A stretch of 64,000 nucleotides of DNA from Ralstonia sp. A12 (lineage in GTDB: Bacteria > Pseudomonadota > Gammaproteobacteria > Burkholderiales > Burkholderiaceae). Of this stretch, positions 8,368-17,195 are shown piece by piece; the stretch's first letter is position 1; every line of letters begins with the position of its first letter. The position numbers were made by a program, and so were the translations under genes. Where the stretch lies: NCBI RefSeq assembly GCF_000801955.1, contig NZ_JSZO01000011.1:124001-188000 (forward strand). The letters run 5' to 3'. The notes under the pieces are model-generated. The model was not told where the DNA came from. It was given only the letters and a program-made list of their open reading frames with translations, and did not search any database.

Positions 8368-8760
8368 TTACGCGCCACTTCCAGACAAGTCCTGTCCCAC
8401 CATCATTCGATGTCCATCTGGCGTTGCCACAACGAACTCCCGCATGCCATGTGGCCTGTCGGTGGGCGCCTGAAGAATGATGGCGCCCTTGCCAACAAAC
8501 TCGTCGTGAAGCGCATCAGCATTGTCGACATGGAGGTAGCCGAAATAGCTGTGGTCGCCCGTTGCGGCAGGTGACAGTGCGTCCGGGCAATGGCCCATCA
8601 TGATGCGCACACCCCCTCTGGTTGCGAGTTGCCACCCTAAACCATCGGGCCACGCAAGCCGAAAGCCGAGCGCGTCACGAAAGTAGGAGGCGCTCCGTTG
8701 AAGGTCAGGTACCGCAATCACAAAAGAAAATGAACGCAGATTGGCTTCGGATGCGGACAT
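8368..8760 (-). CDS. VOC-superfamily (glyoxalase/bleomycin-resistance-like) protein
   Basis: A 130-residue single-module vicinal-oxygen-chelate protein, with paired beta-alpha-beta-beta-beta units starting at FSFVIAVPDLQRSASYF and a second at YFGYLHVDNADALHDEF. The length is that of a one-domain dimeric member. Ending with an ATPDGHRMMVGQ strand is typical of glyoxalase/dioxygenase-like proteins. The ATG at 8758-8760 begins the conserved region; upstream in-frame codons run toward the crotonase gene. It lies 97 bases downstream of the crotonase gene on the same strand. Substrate unknown. Confidence 0.82.
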   Translation of the reverse strand: MSASEANLRSFSFVIAVPDLQRSASYFRDALGFRLAWPDGLGWQLATRGGVRIMMGHCPDALSPAATGDHSYFGYLHVDNADALHDEFVGKGAIILQAPTDRPHGMREFVVATPDGHRMMVGQDLSGSGA

Positions 8761-8857
8761 GTCGGCAACTCCAGAAGAGGGATTGTGCGATTTTATCCAG
8801 GGCGCTCCTGAGGCTTGTGGCTCCGTCAGAGCGATGCCGTTTGTGCCGCAGATGCGT

Positions 8858-9652
8858 TTACTCCCGCCACTTGGCCGGCCGCTTCTCCAGAAACGCGTCA
8901 ATCCCTTCGCCGGCATCCTCTTCCATCATGTTGCGCGCCATGACATCGCCTGCGTAGGCGTAGGCATCGTTCAGCGCCATTTGCCGCTGTCGATAGAACA
9001 TCGCCTTGCCGTAGCGGATCGCGGTGGGGCTCTTTGACAGGATCTCGGCCACCTTGCGGGCGACGGCATCGTCAAGCGCCGCATCGGGCACGGCCTCGTT
9101 GATGAGTCCCCAGTCTGCTGCGGTGGCAGCGTCGATGAAGCGGCCCGTCACCAGCATGTCGAACGCGCGCTTGGCCGATACGTTGCGCGACAACGCCACG
9201 GCGGGTGTCGAGCAGAACAAACCGACGTTGATGCCCGACACCGCAAAGCGCGCTGCTTCTGAGGCGATTGCCAGATCGCAACTGGCCACAAGCTGGCAGC
9301 CTGCCGCCGTGGCAATGCCATGCACGCGCGCGATGACCGGCACCGGCAGCGCCTGGATGGCCTGCATCACCACGCTGCAGCGCGCAAACAGCGCCTGGTA
9401 GTAGGCAAGTTGCGGCGTGCCGCGCATTTCGCGCAAGTCGTGTCCGGCGCAAAATGCCTTGCCTGCGGCGGCCAGCACCACGCAGCGCACGCTACCGTCT
9501 GCCGCAATGTCGACCAGGGCACGCTGCAGTGCATCCAGCATGGCTTCGGACAGCGCGTTGAATTGCTGCGGACGGTTCAGCGTGAGGGTGACCACGCCTT
9601 CACGCGCTTCGCACAGCACCAGCGCGTCTGTTGTGGTGGGGCTGGATTCCAT
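8858..9652 (-). CDS. Enoyl-CoA hydratase/isomerase (crotonase) family protein
   Basis: A 264-residue crotonase-fold protein. It has NRPQQFNALS near residue 26, the first oxyanion-hole segment AGKAFCAGHDLRE (about residues 63-75), and the second loop ATAAGCQLVASCDLA (about residues 113-127). The usual second catalytic glutamate is not obvious in SGINVGLFCSTPA, so it may act as an isomerase, hydrolase or ECHDC3-like hydratase rather than a classical beta-oxidation hydratase. It lies 8 bases downstream of the TetR gene on the same strand, almost certainly one transcript. Confidence 0.88.
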   Translation of the reverse strand: MESSPTTTDALVLCEAREGVVTLTLNRPQQFNALSEAMLDALQRALVDIAADGSVRCVVLAAAGKAFCAGHDLREMRGTPQLAYYQALFARCSVVMQAIQALPVPVIARVHGIATAAGCQLVASCDLAIASEAARFAVSGINVGLFCSTPAVALSRNVSAKRAFDMLVTGRFIDAATAADWGLINEAVPDAALDDAVARKVAEILSKSPTAIRYGKAMFYRQRQMALNDAYAYAGDVMARNMMEEDAGEGIDAFLEKRPAKWRE

Positions 9653-9660
9653 ACATGCAC

Positions 9661-10215
9661 CTACAGGGGGAGGGAGGACGAAAGCCCGCCACTGCGCAGC
9701 CGCGTGATCGCCAACTGTGCGAGCTGGGCGAACGAAGCCGGTTGGCTCCGGTCGCCCGATTGCTGCCCGCCGATGAGCCACAGGTGTGCAAAGCGTGCGA
9801 CGAGTTCTGCGTCAACCGGGTTGTCCATCCGCGCGCGGCAGGTCGAGATGGCGAACGACAAACGGGTGCGGTCGACCCGGTCCTGGTACTCGGCAACCAG
9901 CCGGTCCCGGCGTGCCCATGCCCGAATCGCAATCTCTCGCTGCGGATGCTTACCGGCAGCCACCGCCAGATAGCGCGCGAGCACATCTTCCAGGGTGAGA
10001 CCTTCTGCCGCATGCGCGAGCATCCGCTCGGTGTAGTCCTGCTCCCATTGCGTGAGCACGGCGCGGACAAAGGCTTCCCGGCTGCGGAAGTGGTGATAGA
10101 ACGAGCCCCGCGTCACATTCAGGCGTCGGGACAGGCGCTCGGCAGACACGCCCGCATAGCCCTCGTGGTCGAGGGCATCAAATGCGGCGGCAATCCATTG
10201 ATCTCGCGTCAACAT
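9661..10215 (-). CDS. TetR/AcrR-family regulator
   Basis: A 184-residue repressor-type protein with an N-terminal helix-turn-helix (about residues 5-50; VSAERLSRRLNVTRGSFYHHF) and an all-helical ligand domain. The ATG at 10213-10215 was chosen because MLTRDQWIAAAFDAL begins the first family helix; the longer in-frame form is less likely. It is cotranscribed with the crotonase gene and divergent from a DJ-1/PfpI gene. A TACA-N5-TGTA element 20 bases upstream is a candidate autoregulatory operator. Confidence 0.9.
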   Translation of the reverse strand: MLTRDQWIAAAFDALDHEGYAGVSAERLSRRLNVTRGSFYHHFRSREAFVRAVLTQWEQDYTERMLAHAAEGLTLEDVLARYLAVAAGKHPQREIAIRAWARRDRLVAEYQDRVDRTRLSFAISTCRARMDNPVDAELVARFAHLWLIGGQQSGDRSQPASFAQLAQLAITRLRSGGLSSSLPL

Positions 10216-10234
10216 TGGGTGGGTACCGATAACG

Positions 10235-10247
10235 TACAGACTGTGTA
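10235..10247. promoter_or_regulatory. TetR-type operator candidate
   Basis: TACA-N5-TGTA, overlapping ACAG-A-CTGT, lies in the 80-base gap between the divergent TetR gene (start 10215) and DJ-1/PfpI gene (start 10296). The half-sites resemble those of AcrR-type repressors. The symmetry is short, so confidence is modest. Confidence 0.4.
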
Positions 10248-10295
10248 TGGTCGTGCCGGCGTCACTAGACTGCGGCTTCGATTCTGGAGCCGCCA

Positions 10296-10907
10296 ATGAA
10301 GCAAATCGCACTGATCGCCTTTGAGCAATTCACCGACATCGACCTGTTCCTGATGTGGGACATTCTGGGTCGCAATCAGAACGATTGGCAAGTTCGGATT
10401 CTGGGCCAGCAACCGGAACTTCGCTCGGCCCATGGCCTGGTGATTCCCACGCATGGCCGGCTTGAAGAAGCCAACCAGGCCGATGTCGTGCTCTTTGCCA
10501 GCGGCAAGGAAGGCGTGCCCACTGCCATGTCGGACGCCGCCTTCATGGGCGCGTTTCAGCTGGATTCGAGCCGCCAGTTGATCGGCTCCATCTGCGCGGG
10601 CGCGTTCATTCTTGCGCGACTCGGTCTGCTTCCCCAGCCCCTGGCCACGACACACCCCGAGGCACGCGCGGCGCTACGGGCAGAAGGCGTGGAACCCGAC
10701 GAGCGGCCGTTCGTGAGCGACGGCAATGTCGCCACGGCCGGCGGGTGTCTTGCAGCGCTCTATCTGGTCGGCTGGGTTGCCGAGCGCCTGTTTGGCGCAG
10801 AGAAATGCTTGGAGACGCTGCGGCCGGTACTGCCTGCGGGGCAGTACGGCATGTATGAGACGCTGATCGTGTCCAGCCTGGAGCAGGGCAGCACGCAGCA
10901 TGCATGA
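10296..10907 (+). CDS. DJ-1/PfpI-family protein (isonitrile-hydratase-like)
   Basis: A 203-residue stand-alone DJ-1/PfpI domain. The nucleophile elbow is GSICAGAFILARLG (cysteine about residue 100), as in cyclohexyl-isocyanide hydratase-like and GlxA N-terminal domains. There is no DNA-binding domain. A GGAG sequence precedes the ATG. It is divergent from the TetR-crotonase unit with a shared intergenic operator candidate. Enzymatic function is not assigned. Confidence 0.82.
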   Translation: MKQIALIAFEQFTDIDLFLMWDILGRNQNDWQVRILGQQPELRSAHGLVIPTHGRLEEANQADVVLFASGKEGVPTAMSDAAFMGAFQLDSSRQLIGSICAGAFILARLGLLPQPLATTHPEARAALRAEGVEPDERPFVSDGNVATAGGCLAALYLVGWVAERLFGAEKCLETLRPVLPAGQYGMYETLIVSSLEQGSTQHA

Positions 10908-11043
10908 GCCACGGCGCCGGACTGCACAGTAGCGCGCGTTATGCCGCCGGCGCATGACCTCATCGTTTTATCTTCGTTCAGCCCGGAGGGCTGCTGTCAC
11001 AGACTTTCTTGCTGCTGTTCCACAACAACCACAAGGAAGAAAG

Positions 11044-12405
11044 ATGACCCCGCAGTTCTCTCCCCGTGTGCAGCCCCGGTTTGCCCGTTCGCTTCGTGTG
11101 GCGGGCGTGGCCGCGCTCTTCGCGGCGCTGGCTGTGCCAGTTCAGGCGGCTTCACCGCTTGCCACGGCCGATCAGGTTGCACTCGATGCGCTGGCCGTGC
11201 AGATCAACCGGAACAACGGCTATCCAGTGCTCAAGGCGGAAGCCAAGGCCGCATACGCCCTGGCCTATGGCGGCAACGTCAGCGCGGAAGCCGCAAGCCG
11301 CCTCGACAACGCCATCAATGAACTGGCATTCAGCGCCATCCAGAAGTCGGTCAATGGCGATCCGTTCAACCCCAAGGTGTACTGGGTGGATGCGCCACCG
11401 CGCAACTGGCCGGGCGTGAACGTGCCGGGCGGGCGCTATTCCTATGACAACCCGGACAACATCTACCGGACCATCCCGATCGACGGGTCGTCGCGCTACG
11501 TCATCAAGGGCAAGCGTACGTATCCTGGCCCGACCGATGTCACGTTCTCGCTCATCAGCAATCCGAACTCGCAGCAGACCGTGGCCATCCTGACGGGGCC
11601 GGATCTGGTCGTGGACGCTGACGGCACATACACCATCACCGTGGACAATGCGCCGGCCAACGGCCGCGTGAACCATATTCAGTCCAACGGGCAGGCGCGG
11701 CAACTGTTCATCCGCAACAACCTTGGCAACTGGAATACGGAAACGCCTGACACGCTGAGCGTAAAGCGCGTGCCGGACGGCCGGAGCTATCCGGCCAAGG
11801 GGGCCTTTGCCATCGCGGCCGATGCGTGGTTGAACCTGCAGGAATCCATCTTCGACTACGGCGTGGGTGCACTGGGCCTCAAGACGCATACCAACCCGGT
11901 GAATACGCTGTCTAGCCCAACGGTCTCGTCCACCCTGGGTACGCTCACCACGCAGGCCAGTTCGTTCGGCTACTTCAAGCTGGCGGACGACGAGGCGCTG
12001 GTTGCCACGGTGCAGACGGGCGGTGCGGGGTACGTAGTGTTTCCGGTGACGGACCCGTGGCTGGTCACAGTTGATCCGATTCGCCATCAGTCCAGCCTGA
12101 ACAACGTGCAGGCCGCACCGAACCCCGACGGCAGCTATACCTTCGTGGTGTCGACCCAGGACCCGGGTGTGGCCAACTGGATCGATCCGGTGGGGCTGCA
12201 TGAGGGCACCATCATGGTCCGCTGGCAGAACCTGCCTGCCACCAAACCGCTGGCTGGCGGACCAGCCATCCAGACGCAGGTGGTGAAGCTGGGCAACCTT
12301 GCAGGTGCACTGCCGGCCAGCACGCGCTATGTGAGCGCTGCCCAGCGGGCTCAGCAATTGACCGACCGCGCCGCAGGGTATGCGCGGCGCGTAGCCCTCC
12401 AGTAA
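11044..12405 (+). CDS. Secreted DUF1214-like protein
   Basis: A 453-residue exported protein. Residues 1-38 carry an Arg-rich start, a hydrophobic core and an AQAA-like cleavage region (AALAVPVQAAS). The C-terminal third (VQAAPNPDGSYTFVVSTQDP, then NWIDP and a final strand ending RWQNLP) resembles DUF1214-type beta domains. The middle (RYVIKGKRTYPGPTDVTFSL) is also beta-rich. The ATG at 11044 follows an AAGGAAGAAAG ribosome site. It appears to be a single-gene unit. No function is known. Confidence 0.7.
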   Translation: MTPQFSPRVQPRFARSLRVAGVAALFAALAVPVQAASPLATADQVALDALAVQINRNNGYPVLKAEAKAAYALAYGGNVSAEAASRLDNAINELAFSAIQKSVNGDPFNPKVYWVDAPPRNWPGVNVPGGRYSYDNPDNIYRTIPIDGSSRYVIKGKRTYPGPTDVTFSLISNPNSQQTVAILTGPDLVVDADGTYTITVDNAPANGRVNHIQSNGQARQLFIRNNLGNWNTETPDTLSVKRVPDGRSYPAKGAFAIAADAWLNLQESIFDYGVGALGLKTHTNPVNTLSSPTVSSTLGTLTTQASSFGYFKLADDEALVATVQTGGAGYVVFPVTDPWLVTVDPIRHQSSLNNVQAAPNPDGSYTFVVSTQDPGVANWIDPVGLHEGTIMVRWQNLPATKPLAGGPAIQTQVVKLGNLAGALPASTRYVSAAQRAQQLTDRAAGYARRVALQ

Positions 12406-12643
12406 CAAGCGAGGAGGGGGCGACTACGATCGTTCTCCTCCCAGCGCCGCTCCGCATATTCCAGGGGGCTGGCCCGTCCTGACGGTGCTCGCCACCTCGC
12501 GTCACAGTCCCGCTACGCCGCAGCTTCGGAATCGTCCCGATATGCGGCTTGCGCATACCCCGTCATCGAAATTTGTCGCTTCCCGGGTGGAATCGCACGC
12601 CGACACAATGGCCGCGCATAACCCCCTTGGACGCGACATCGCA

Positions 12644-13168
12644 ATGACTTCCCCCACCCAAAAGCAGCTCTACATCGGCGAAGGCTTTGAAGGCCCCGGC
12701 GTCAACCTCGCGCACATCAACGTGCTGATTGGCCCGCGCAACGGCCCTGCTGGTCAGGCATTCTCCACCGCACTGGCGACACCGTCGGCTGGCCATGCAC
12801 CGTTCGTCATCATCGCGCAGCCGGGCATCCCGACCAAGCCGCTCACGCTGTACGTGAACAAGGCGCCGATCGAGAGCGACTTCCACGGCAACGCCACGTG
12901 GGGCGCATCGCAGGCCGGTATCGCCAAGGCCGTGGCCGAAGCGCTGGAGAACGGCACGCTGCCGCCGGAAGCGGAGAACGACTGGGTGGTCGTGTCGGCC
13001 AACTGGGTGAACCCCAAGACCGACAACCTCGACGCTGTGTTCGAGAACAACTACAAGGCCTGCCGCAACGCGATCATCGCCGCCATGGAAGGCCTGCCGC
13101 GCAAGGAAGCCGTGTTTGCCGCCGCGCGTGATGTCTCCAACCCGTTCTACACCCCGAAGAAGGGCTGA
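12644..13168 (+). CDS. Formaldehyde-activating enzyme (Fae) homologue
   Basis: A 174-residue match to Fae, the enzyme that condenses formaldehyde with tetrahydromethanopterin in methylotrophs. The N-terminus aligns as YIGEGFEGPGVNLAHINVLIGPR. His24 sits where Fae has its catalytic histidine, followed by GPAGQAF, SAGHAPF and ENDWVVVS family landmarks. No tetrahydromethanopterin-pathway gene is nearby. The gene leads a unit with an aldo/keto reductase (11 bases downstream) and an aldehyde dehydrogenase, suggesting handling of another small aldehyde or formaldehyde released in catabolism. The start at 12644 fits the family; an ATG at 12608 is in frame. Confidence 0.85.
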   Translation: MTSPTQKQLYIGEGFEGPGVNLAHINVLIGPRNGPAGQAFSTALATPSAGHAPFVIIAQPGIPTKPLTLYVNKAPIESDFHGNATWGASQAGIAKAVAEALENGTLPPEAENDWVVVSANWVNPKTDNLDAVFENNYKACRNAIIAAMEGLPRKEAVFAAARDVSNPFYTPKKG

Positions 13169-13179
13169 GGAGACCCAAG

Positions 13180-14202
13180 ATGGAGTACGTCCGCCTGGGC
13201 CAATCCGGCCTGAAGGTGTCGCGCCTGTGTCTGGGCACGATGAACATGGGCACGCCGCAATGGAAGCCCTGGATTTTTGATGAAGCGCAAAGCGAGCCGA
13301 TCGTGCGCCACGCACTGGAAGCCGGTGTCAACTTCATCGACCTGGCCGACTTCTACTCGACCGGTGTCGGCGAGGAAGTTGTCGGCCGCATCCTGAAGCG
13401 CCTCGCGCGCCGCGAAGAGCTGGTTGTGACCACCAAGGTCGGCTACGACATGGGCAACTACCCCAATGCGGGCGGCCATTCGCGCAAGCACATCCTCGAT
13501 GGCATTGACGCGTCGCTCAAGCGGCTCGACATGGATTATGTCGATGTCTACATGCTGCATTTCTTTGATGTGAACACGCCCGTTGAAGAGACCATGCGCG
13601 CGATGCATGACGTTGTTGAGGCGGGCAAGGCGCGCTACCTCGGCGTGTCGACCATGTACACGTGGCAGTTCGCCAAGATCATGCAGGTGTGCGAGCGCAA
13701 CGGCTGGCACAAGCCGATCAACATGCAGCTCCAGCTCAACCTCGCTTACCGCGAAGAAGAGCGCGAGATGGTGCCGTATTGCATCGACCAGGGTGTGGGC
13801 GTGTCGGTGTTCAGCCCGCTGGCGCGCGGCTTGCTGACCTGCGAGCCGACATCGACGCGCAACCAGACCGATTTCTTCACCGCGCAGATGTATGGCGACC
13901 CGGCATCGCTGGCGATTGCGGACTCGGTGGCCAAGGTGGCCAAGCGCCGCGGCGTGCCGGCCGCGCAGATCGCGCAGGCGTGGGTGCTGAGCCGCCCGGG
14001 CATCGCCAGCATGCTGGTGGGCGCCGATTCGGTTGCGCAATTCGATAGCGCACTGGGTGCGCTCGAAACCAGGCTGACCGAAGACGAGCTGTTCGAGCTC
14101 GACCGCAACTACACGCCGTGCGACCTCATCAACGACTACACGGCCGGCAAGCGCTGCGCACGTGAAGCGCGTCCGCCGCAAGGCGTTTTTGCGGCAGATT
14201 GA
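13180..14202 (+). CDS. Aldo/keto reductase
   Basis: A 340-residue NADPH-dependent TIM-barrel oxidoreductase. The catalytic tetrad is visible: Asp in FIDLADFY (about residue 51), Tyr57 region, Lys in TTKVGYD (about residue 86) and His in VYMLHFF (about residue 126). The sequence SRKHILDGIDASLKRL is typical of the YajO/1-deoxy-xylulose-like branch. GGAGACCCAAG precedes the ATG, and the stop is followed within 14 bases by the ALDH start, so fae-like, reductase and dehydrogenase are cotranscribed. It could reduce or oxidise an aldehyde intermediate of the same pathway. Confidence 0.9.
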   Translation: MEYVRLGQSGLKVSRLCLGTMNMGTPQWKPWIFDEAQSEPIVRHALEAGVNFIDLADFYSTGVGEEVVGRILKRLARREELVVTTKVGYDMGNYPNAGGHSRKHILDGIDASLKRLDMDYVDVYMLHFFDVNTPVEETMRAMHDVVEAGKARYLGVSTMYTWQFAKIMQVCERNGWHKPINMQLQLNLAYREEEREMVPYCIDQGVGVSVFSPLARGLLTCEPTSTRNQTDFFTAQMYGDPASLAIADSVAKVAKRRGVPAAQIAQAWVLSRPGIASMLVGADSVAQFDSALGALETRLTEDELFELDRNYTPCDLINDYTAGKRCAREARPPQGVFAAD

Positions 14203-14216
14203 AGGAGCAACACACG

Positions 14217-15665
14217 ATGAGCGAATTTCTCAAGACAGGTCATTACATCAGCGGCGAATGGTATGTGCCGCAAGCGGGCGCAGCAACGTATCCCGTGCTG
14301 AACCCCGCCACCGGCGAGACGATCGTGCAGGTCGCCAAGGGTGGCGCTGCTGAAACCCAGCAGGCCATCGACGCGGCAGGGCGCGCTTTGCCGGCTTGGC
14401 GCGCACTCACCGCCAAAGAGCGCGGCGCACGCGTCAAGCGTTGGGGCGAGCTGATGCTCGAACACCGTGATGCGCTGGCCGAACTGATGTCGCGCGAGCA
14501 GGGCAAGCCGCTGGCCGAAGCCAAGGGCGAAGTGGCCTACGCGGCCAGTTTCCTTGAGTGGTTTGCCGAAGAAGCCAAGCGCATGTACGGCGACGTGATC
14601 CCGAGCCCGAAGCCGAACGCACAGATTGTGGTCACGCGTGAGCCGATTGGCGTGGTGGCGGCGATCACGCCGTGGAACTTTCCGCTGGCGATGATCACGC
14701 GCAAGGCCGGCCCCGCGCTGGCAGCCGGTTGCACGATGGTACTCAAACCGTCGGAAGAGACGCCGCTGTCGGCCTTTGCACTCGCCGTGCTGGCCGAGCG
14801 CGCGGGGGTGCCGGCCGGCGTGTTCAACATCGTGTCGGGCGATGCCGTGGCCATCGGCGGTGTGATGACCGAATCACCGGTCGTGCGCAAGCTGTCGTTC
14901 ACGGGCTCGACGCGTGTGGGCAAGCTGCTGGCCAAGCAATCGGCTGACACGCTGAAGAAGCTGTCGCTCGAACTGGGCGGCAATGCGCCGTTCATCGTGT
15001 TTGACGATGCGGACCTCGACGCGGCCGTGGAAGGTGCGATGGCATCGAAGTTCCGCAATACAGGCCAGACCTGCGTGTGTGTGAACCGTTTCTTTGTGCA
15101 GGAGGGCGTGTATGACGCCTTCACGCAGAAGCTGGCGGAAGCGGTGCGCAAGCTGCGCGTCGGCAATGCACTCGCAGGTGAAACCGATCAGGGCCCGTTG
15201 ATCAATGCGGTAGCGTTGGCCAAGGTGGAGTCGCACGTGGCCGATGCAACCGAGAAGGGCGCTTCCGTGGTCACTGGCGGCAAGCGCCACGCGTTGGGCG
15301 GCACGTTCTACGAGCCGACCGTGCTGACCGGCATGCAGGCCGACATGCTGATTGCCGAGGAAGAAACCTTCGGTCCCGTTGCTGCTTGCTTCCGCTTCAA
15401 GACCGAGGAAGACGCCATTGCTGCCGCCAACGACACGCCGTTTGGTCTGTCTGCGTACTTCTACACGCGCGATCTTGGCCGCGCATGGCGCGTGTCGGGT
15501 GCGCTGGAGTCGGGCATGGTTGGCGTCAATGACGGAATCATCTCCACCGAAGTCGCACCGTTCGGCGGCGTGAAGCAATCCGGCCTCGGCCGCGAAGGCT
15601 CGAAGTACGGCATCGACGAGTACGTCGAGCTGAAGTACACGTTGATGGCCGGTCTCGGCCGCTAA
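14217..15665 (+). CDS. NAD(P)-dependent aldehyde dehydrogenase, succinate-semialdehyde dehydrogenase-like
   Basis: A 482-residue ALDH of the GabD/SSADH group. The general-base Glu252 sits in LSLELGGNAPF and the nucleophile Cys286 in NTGQTCVCVNRF, with a second cysteine (Cys288) two residues later, as in redox-sensitive SSADHs. The ATG at 14217 has GAAGGAG 10 bases upstream; an in-frame ATG at 14199 overlaps the reductase stop. It is the third gene of the fae-like unit and presumably oxidises the final aldehyde to an acid. Exact substrate is not determinable. Confidence 0.9.
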   Translation: MSEFLKTGHYISGEWYVPQAGAATYPVLNPATGETIVQVAKGGAAETQQAIDAAGRALPAWRALTAKERGARVKRWGELMLEHRDALAELMSREQGKPLAEAKGEVAYAASFLEWFAEEAKRMYGDVIPSPKPNAQIVVTREPIGVVAAITPWNFPLAMITRKAGPALAAGCTMVLKPSEETPLSAFALAVLAERAGVPAGVFNIVSGDAVAIGGVMTESPVVRKLSFTGSTRVGKLLAKQSADTLKKLSLELGGNAPFIVFDDADLDAAVEGAMASKFRNTGQTCVCVNRFFVQEGVYDAFTQKLAEAVRKLRVGNALAGETDQGPLINAVALAKVESHVADATEKGASVVTGGKRHALGGTFYEPTVLTGMQADMLIAEEETFGPVAACFRFKTEEDAIAAANDTPFGLSAYFYTRDLGRAWRVSGALESGMVGVNDGIISTEVAPFGGVKQSGLGREGSKYGIDEYVELKYTLMAGLGR

Positions 15666-15712
15666 ATCGCTTCCCAAGCGATAAGTGCCGTGCACCTTCT
15701 CTGGGTGCTCGG
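15666..15712 (+). terminator. Two tandem hairpins after the aldehyde dehydrogenase
   Basis: The stop codon is followed at once by ATCGCTT-CCC-AAGCGAT (15666-15682), then by CCGTGCACC-7 bases-GGTGCTCGG (15688-15712, one mismatch) and a pyrimidine-rich tail. They may partly terminate transcription or stabilise the upstream mRNA relative to the transporter gene. No long T tract is present. Confidence 0.5.
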
Positions 15713-15778
15713 CGCTCCCTTTCCCTCGCCGTGGCGTCCCACGCCCGCGCGCCATCACTAAAAAATCAGAGGAGAGCC

Positions 15779-17152
15779 ATGAGCCAATCGAATGCTCAGT
15801 ATGTTGCTGACGGCGCAATGCCGCGGTCTCCAGCCGTTGAACGGCTGCAAGGTCGGGTCAATCTCGACGATGTTCCGCTGAACCGTTTCCATATCAAGAT
15901 CGCCGGCTTGACCTTTGGTGCACACCTGACCGAAGGCTACGTGATCGGTACCGTCGGCTACGCGCTCAGCGCCATGGGCAATCAGATGCCGCTCGATCCG
16001 TTCTGGATGGGAATGCTTGGTGGTTCCGCGCTATTCGGCATCTTTATCGGCAGCCTGCTGTTTGGCCGCTTGTCCGACATCATGGGCCGTCAGAAGATCT
16101 TCCTGACGAGCTTCCTGATCATCACCGTCGCGTCCGCCGCGCAGTTCTTCGTGACTTCGCCAACAGAGCTGTTCCTGTTGCGTGTCCTCATTGGCATTGG
16201 GATGGGGGGAGACTTCTCGGTCGGCCATGCGATTCTTGCCGAGTTCTCGCCGCGCAAGCATCGTGGTGTGTTGCTGGGTTCGTTCAGCGTGATCTGGACC
16301 GTGGGCTACGTGATTGCCAACGTGCTCGGCATGGCCTATGCGCACGCCACGCCTGATGCCTGGCGCTGGCTGCTGGCCTCGGCCGCATTGCCTGCCGCAA
16401 TCATCCTGGTCTTGCGCATGGGTACGCCGGAATCCCCGCGCTGGTTGGCCGGTAAGGGGCGCGTGAAGGAAGCGCGCGCGATTGTCGCCAAACTCTTCGG
16501 CCCGAATGTCGTGCTGGATGGTGCGGCTGAACCGCATGAGAACGTTGGTTTTGCGCGCCTGTTCCAACCGGATCTGATTCGCCGCACGGTCTTCAACTGC
16601 GTGTTCTTCATGTGCCTGGTGATCCCGTACTTTGCGATCTACACGTTCCTGCCGACGATTCTCTGGACGATCGGCTTGTCGCAAGGCTTTGGCACGGATC
16701 TGCTGCTCAACGCCTTCCTCGTGCTGGGCGCGCTGGTTGGTATCTGGCTCACGATCGTACTGTCGCGGCGTGGCTTCCTGATCGGCTCGTTTGCAGTGAC
16801 TTGCGCGTCGCTGTTGGCACTGGCACTCCTGCCGTCCACGGCTTCAGTCGCCATGATCATCGCGTTTGCGATATTCACGCTCACGATGTCGGCGTTCAGC
16901 AACCTCGTTGGCGTGTTTCCTCCCGAATGTTTCCCAACGGAGGTACGAGCGAGTGGCGTGGGCCTCTCGGTAGCGTGCAGCCGGTTGGGCTCTGCGGTTG
17001 GCACGTTCCTGCTGCCGGTCAGTATTACGACGCTTGGCTTCCAGGCAACGATGTTTGCGCTGGCAGCCGTGCTGTTGATCGGAATGATCGTGTCGATTGC
17101 GTGGGCGCCGGAGACAAAGCATTTGACGCTCAACCAGGCGGCTGGTCACTGA
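15779..17152 (+). CDS. MFS transporter, aromatic acid/sugar:H+ symporter type
   Basis: A 457-residue inner-membrane carrier with 12 predicted helices. The motif GRLSDIMGRQK follows helix 2 and PESPRWL precedes the central loop (about residue 220), as in the metabolite:H+ symporter group (AAHS/SP-like). A GAGGAGAGCC ribosome site lies just before the ATG. It lies 113 bases after the ALDH gene with hairpins between, so it probably takes up the substrate processed by the Fae/AKR/ALDH enzymes. The convergent LysR gene follows. Confidence 0.87.
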   Translation: MSQSNAQYVADGAMPRSPAVERLQGRVNLDDVPLNRFHIKIAGLTFGAHLTEGYVIGTVGYALSAMGNQMPLDPFWMGMLGGSALFGIFIGSLLFGRLSDIMGRQKIFLTSFLIITVASAAQFFVTSPTELFLLRVLIGIGMGGDFSVGHAILAEFSPRKHRGVLLGSFSVIWTVGYVIANVLGMAYAHATPDAWRWLLASAALPAAIILVLRMGTPESPRWLAGKGRVKEARAIVAKLFGPNVVLDGAAEPHENVGFARLFQPDLIRRTVFNCVFFMCLVIPYFAIYTFLPTILWTIGLSQGFGTDLLLNAFLVLGALVGIWLTIVLSRRGFLIGSFAVTCASLLALALLPSTASVAMIIAFAIFTLTMSAFSNLVGVFPPECFPTEVRASGVGLSVACSRLGSAVGTFLLPVSITTLGFQATMFALAAVLLIGMIVSIAWAPETKHLTLNQAAGH

Positions 17153-17195
17153 AGCATCTACAACCGCAACAAGCGGGTGGTGGGGCGCCTGTCAG

